From CAZPAH01 sp964584495 (GTDB taxonomy: Bacteria; Krumholzibacteriota; Krumholzibacteriia; Krumholzibacteriales; Krumholzibacteriaceae): DNA of 6,464 bases. Numbering within the stretch: the first letter of the stretch is position 1; every line of letters starts with the position of its first letter. The notes beneath the pieces are model-generated. The model saw only the letters and a list, made by a program, of their open reading frames with translations, was not told the origin of the DNA and made no database searches. Made by a program: the position numbers and the translations under genes. The stretch lies in contig CAZPAH010000144.1 of NCBI GenBank assembly GCA_964584495.1, positions 1 to 6,464 on the forward strand. The letters are read 5' to 3'. Positions 5,485 through 6,464 of this stretch are shown here, piece after piece.

Positions 5485-5500
5485 CCGGGTCGCGACCCGG
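5485..5500. promoter_or_regulatory. Perfect 16-bp palindrome in the 5' leader
   Basis: CCGGGTCGCGACCCGG reads identically on both strands with no mismatch. It begins about 13 bases after the predicted transcription start. As DNA it has the symmetry of a binding site for a homodimeric repressor placed to block the promoter. As RNA it would form a 6-bp GC hairpin with a CGCG loop near the 5' end, which could protect the transcript. No U-run follows, so it is not a terminator. It is very GC-rich against an AT-rich surrounding. Confidence 0.5.
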
Positions 5501-5552
5501 CGTGGACTGAAAGAACCTGGTGTTTCTGGGGCACATCAATAGGAGTAACAAC

Positions 5553-6464
5553 ATGAGGCATTTTAAGCCCCTTCTATATCTTACCTGCGGTATCCTCGTT
5601 ATCGCCTTTATAGGCGTAATGGGCGGGAATGCCGCCGCCCAGTGCTACGGTGCGCTTGGGCTCGCACCGACCTATTTCGAGTACGATTTTCTCGTCCGGC
5701 TTGCCGTTCATTTCGGCGACGAATCGTCCCTCCCGGCCGATATCATATGCGGCAGGGAGAGAATGTCCGGTGAGGAGCTCGTCGAGGTTCCCGTTTTCGT
5801 CTACAATGCTCACGAGGGTGTCACCTGGCTCGGATTCACTGTCGAATCCAACGATTCGATGGTGAACTTCACGCCGCAGAGCGGTTTTTCCCTCTACCAG
5901 CTGTCGTTCGATAAGGTCGGGGACATCTATGGGATGAACGTCAAGTTGATTTCGGGGATGCCCGTGTGCGGACCGGCCCTTGCCGGATACGCCTACGTCA
6001 TGCCGGGCGAAACGTCGGAAGTGACATGGATGAACCTCGTCCCCAATCACATTACGGGGAACATGTCGGCGATTGACGCTTCCAGCAACGAGCATTATAT
6101 GTTTTCCCCCAACCATGGGGGGTTCATCGGTCCTGGGTATCTCTATACATGCCAGGAACCGATATGCGAGGAGCCGAACGGCGGCGTCACCGATCTTGTG
6201 GCGGTGAGAAGCTACGGCTACTCGGTTAAGATTACGCTGACAGCAGGAGAGGGGACGCATACGATAATCTGCGCCCGGGTGGATCGTTACCCCAAGGGTT
6301 ACAACGATGGAAGGCTCGTTGTCGACATGGAGACCGTGCCAGGGACCAGGTATAATTTCTACGATACGTCGACGATACCGAACTCGATAACCTATTACAA
6401 GGCATTCTCGGTGACGAAGAACGCGATGGAGGAAGTAATAAACAACTCCTTCGTCGAATGTTCC
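5553..6464 (+). CDS. Secreted cohesin-like/fibronectin-like protein, 3' end beyond window
   Basis: 304 codons are open from ATG 5553 to the edge with no stop, so the gene continues. AGGAG lies 7 bases before the ATG. Residues 1-29 form a Sec signal peptide: H3/K5, a hydrophobic core (7-23), then cleavage probably after NAAA before Q30. It is not a lipobox. Residues ~74-195 look like a cohesin-type or Ig-like beta-sandwich (EVPVFVYNAHEGVTWLGFTV near the start). Residues ~207-304 look like a fibronectin type III-like domain (DRYPKGYNDGRLV, PGTRYNFYDT, ITYYKAFSVT). Cysteines at 31, 66, 139, 200, 205, 240 and 303 suggest disulfides, and C200-QEPI-C205 sits at the domain junction. No catalytic motif is visible. 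It is probably a surface or extracellular protein and could carry further repeats and a C-terminal sorting domain beyond the window. It has its own promoter. Confidence 0.9.
   Translation, partial: MRHFKPLLYLTCGILVIAFIGVMGGNAAAQCYGALGLAPTYFEYDFLVRLAVHFGDESSLPADIICGRERMSGEELVEVPVFVYNAHEGVTWLGFTVESNDSMVNFTPQSGFSLYQLSFDKVGDIYGMNVKLISGMPVCGPALAGYAYVMPGETSEVTWMNLVPNHITGNMSAIDASSNEHYMFSPNHGGFIGPGYLYTCQEPICEEPNGGVTDLVAVRSYGYSVKITLTAGEGTHTIICARVDRYPKGYNDGRLVVDMETVPGTRYNFYDTSTIPNSITYYKAFSVTKNAMEEVINNSFVECS

Noticed and set aside
5574..6260. 228-codon minus-strand frame opposite the secreted protein
   Set aside because: It is Arg/His-rich and shadow-like, with no domain. The plus frame has a promoter, Shine-Dalgarno sequence, signal peptide and recognisable beta-domain patterns.

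Overview
The window is bacterial chromosome, probably from a Gram-negative organism. It carries a lipobox lipoprotein, a Sec-type secreted protein, moderately high-GC genes with GC-ending codons, Shine-Dalgarno starts and sigma70-like promoters. The secreted, cysteine-containing cohesin-like/fibronectin-like protein at the right edge and the TPR-rich content recall uncultured FCB-type phyla (Krumholzibacteriota, Eisenbacteria and similar). That placement is an impression, not a demonstration. I see no rRNA, tRNA, CRISPR array, transposase or phage gene.

Left block (1-2035): a doubtful 61-codon ORF overlaps the start of a small soluble TPR protein (268-759). A 406-aa TPR lipoprotein (791-2011) follows. 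It has no Shine-Dalgarno sequence but a TATAAT box placed so that transcription would begin at its ATG, which suggests a leaderless mRNA. A modest GC hairpin follows its stop codon.

Middle block (2061-4934): a promoter, then a leader predicted to fold onto its own Shine-Dalgarno sequence, then three tightly spaced genes. These are a zinc-ribbon membrane protein (2165-2596), a GlpX-family class II fructose-1,6-bisphosphatase homologue (2610-3554, TTG start) and the replication-fork AAA+ ATPase RarA/MgsA (3570-4934). The GlpX homologue keeps the core metal ligands but has lost several other active-site residues, including the nucleophile-activating threonine. It is the most notable gene here.

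Right block (4935-6464): about 620 bases of AT-rich intergenic DNA contain a strongly self-complementary segment of about 208 nt (5077-5284), with a 12-bp closing stem around two long hairpins. It is either a structured RNA or a small palindromic element, and I cannot assign it to a family. A good promoter (5437-5465), a leader with a perfect 16-bp palindrome and a strong Shine-Dalgarno sequence then precede a secreted protein (5553 onward) that stays open to the end of the window.

The genes do not form one obvious pathway. The two TPR proteins look like one unit, the zinc-ribbon/GlpX-like/RarA genes look like an operon, and the secreted protein is independently transcribed.
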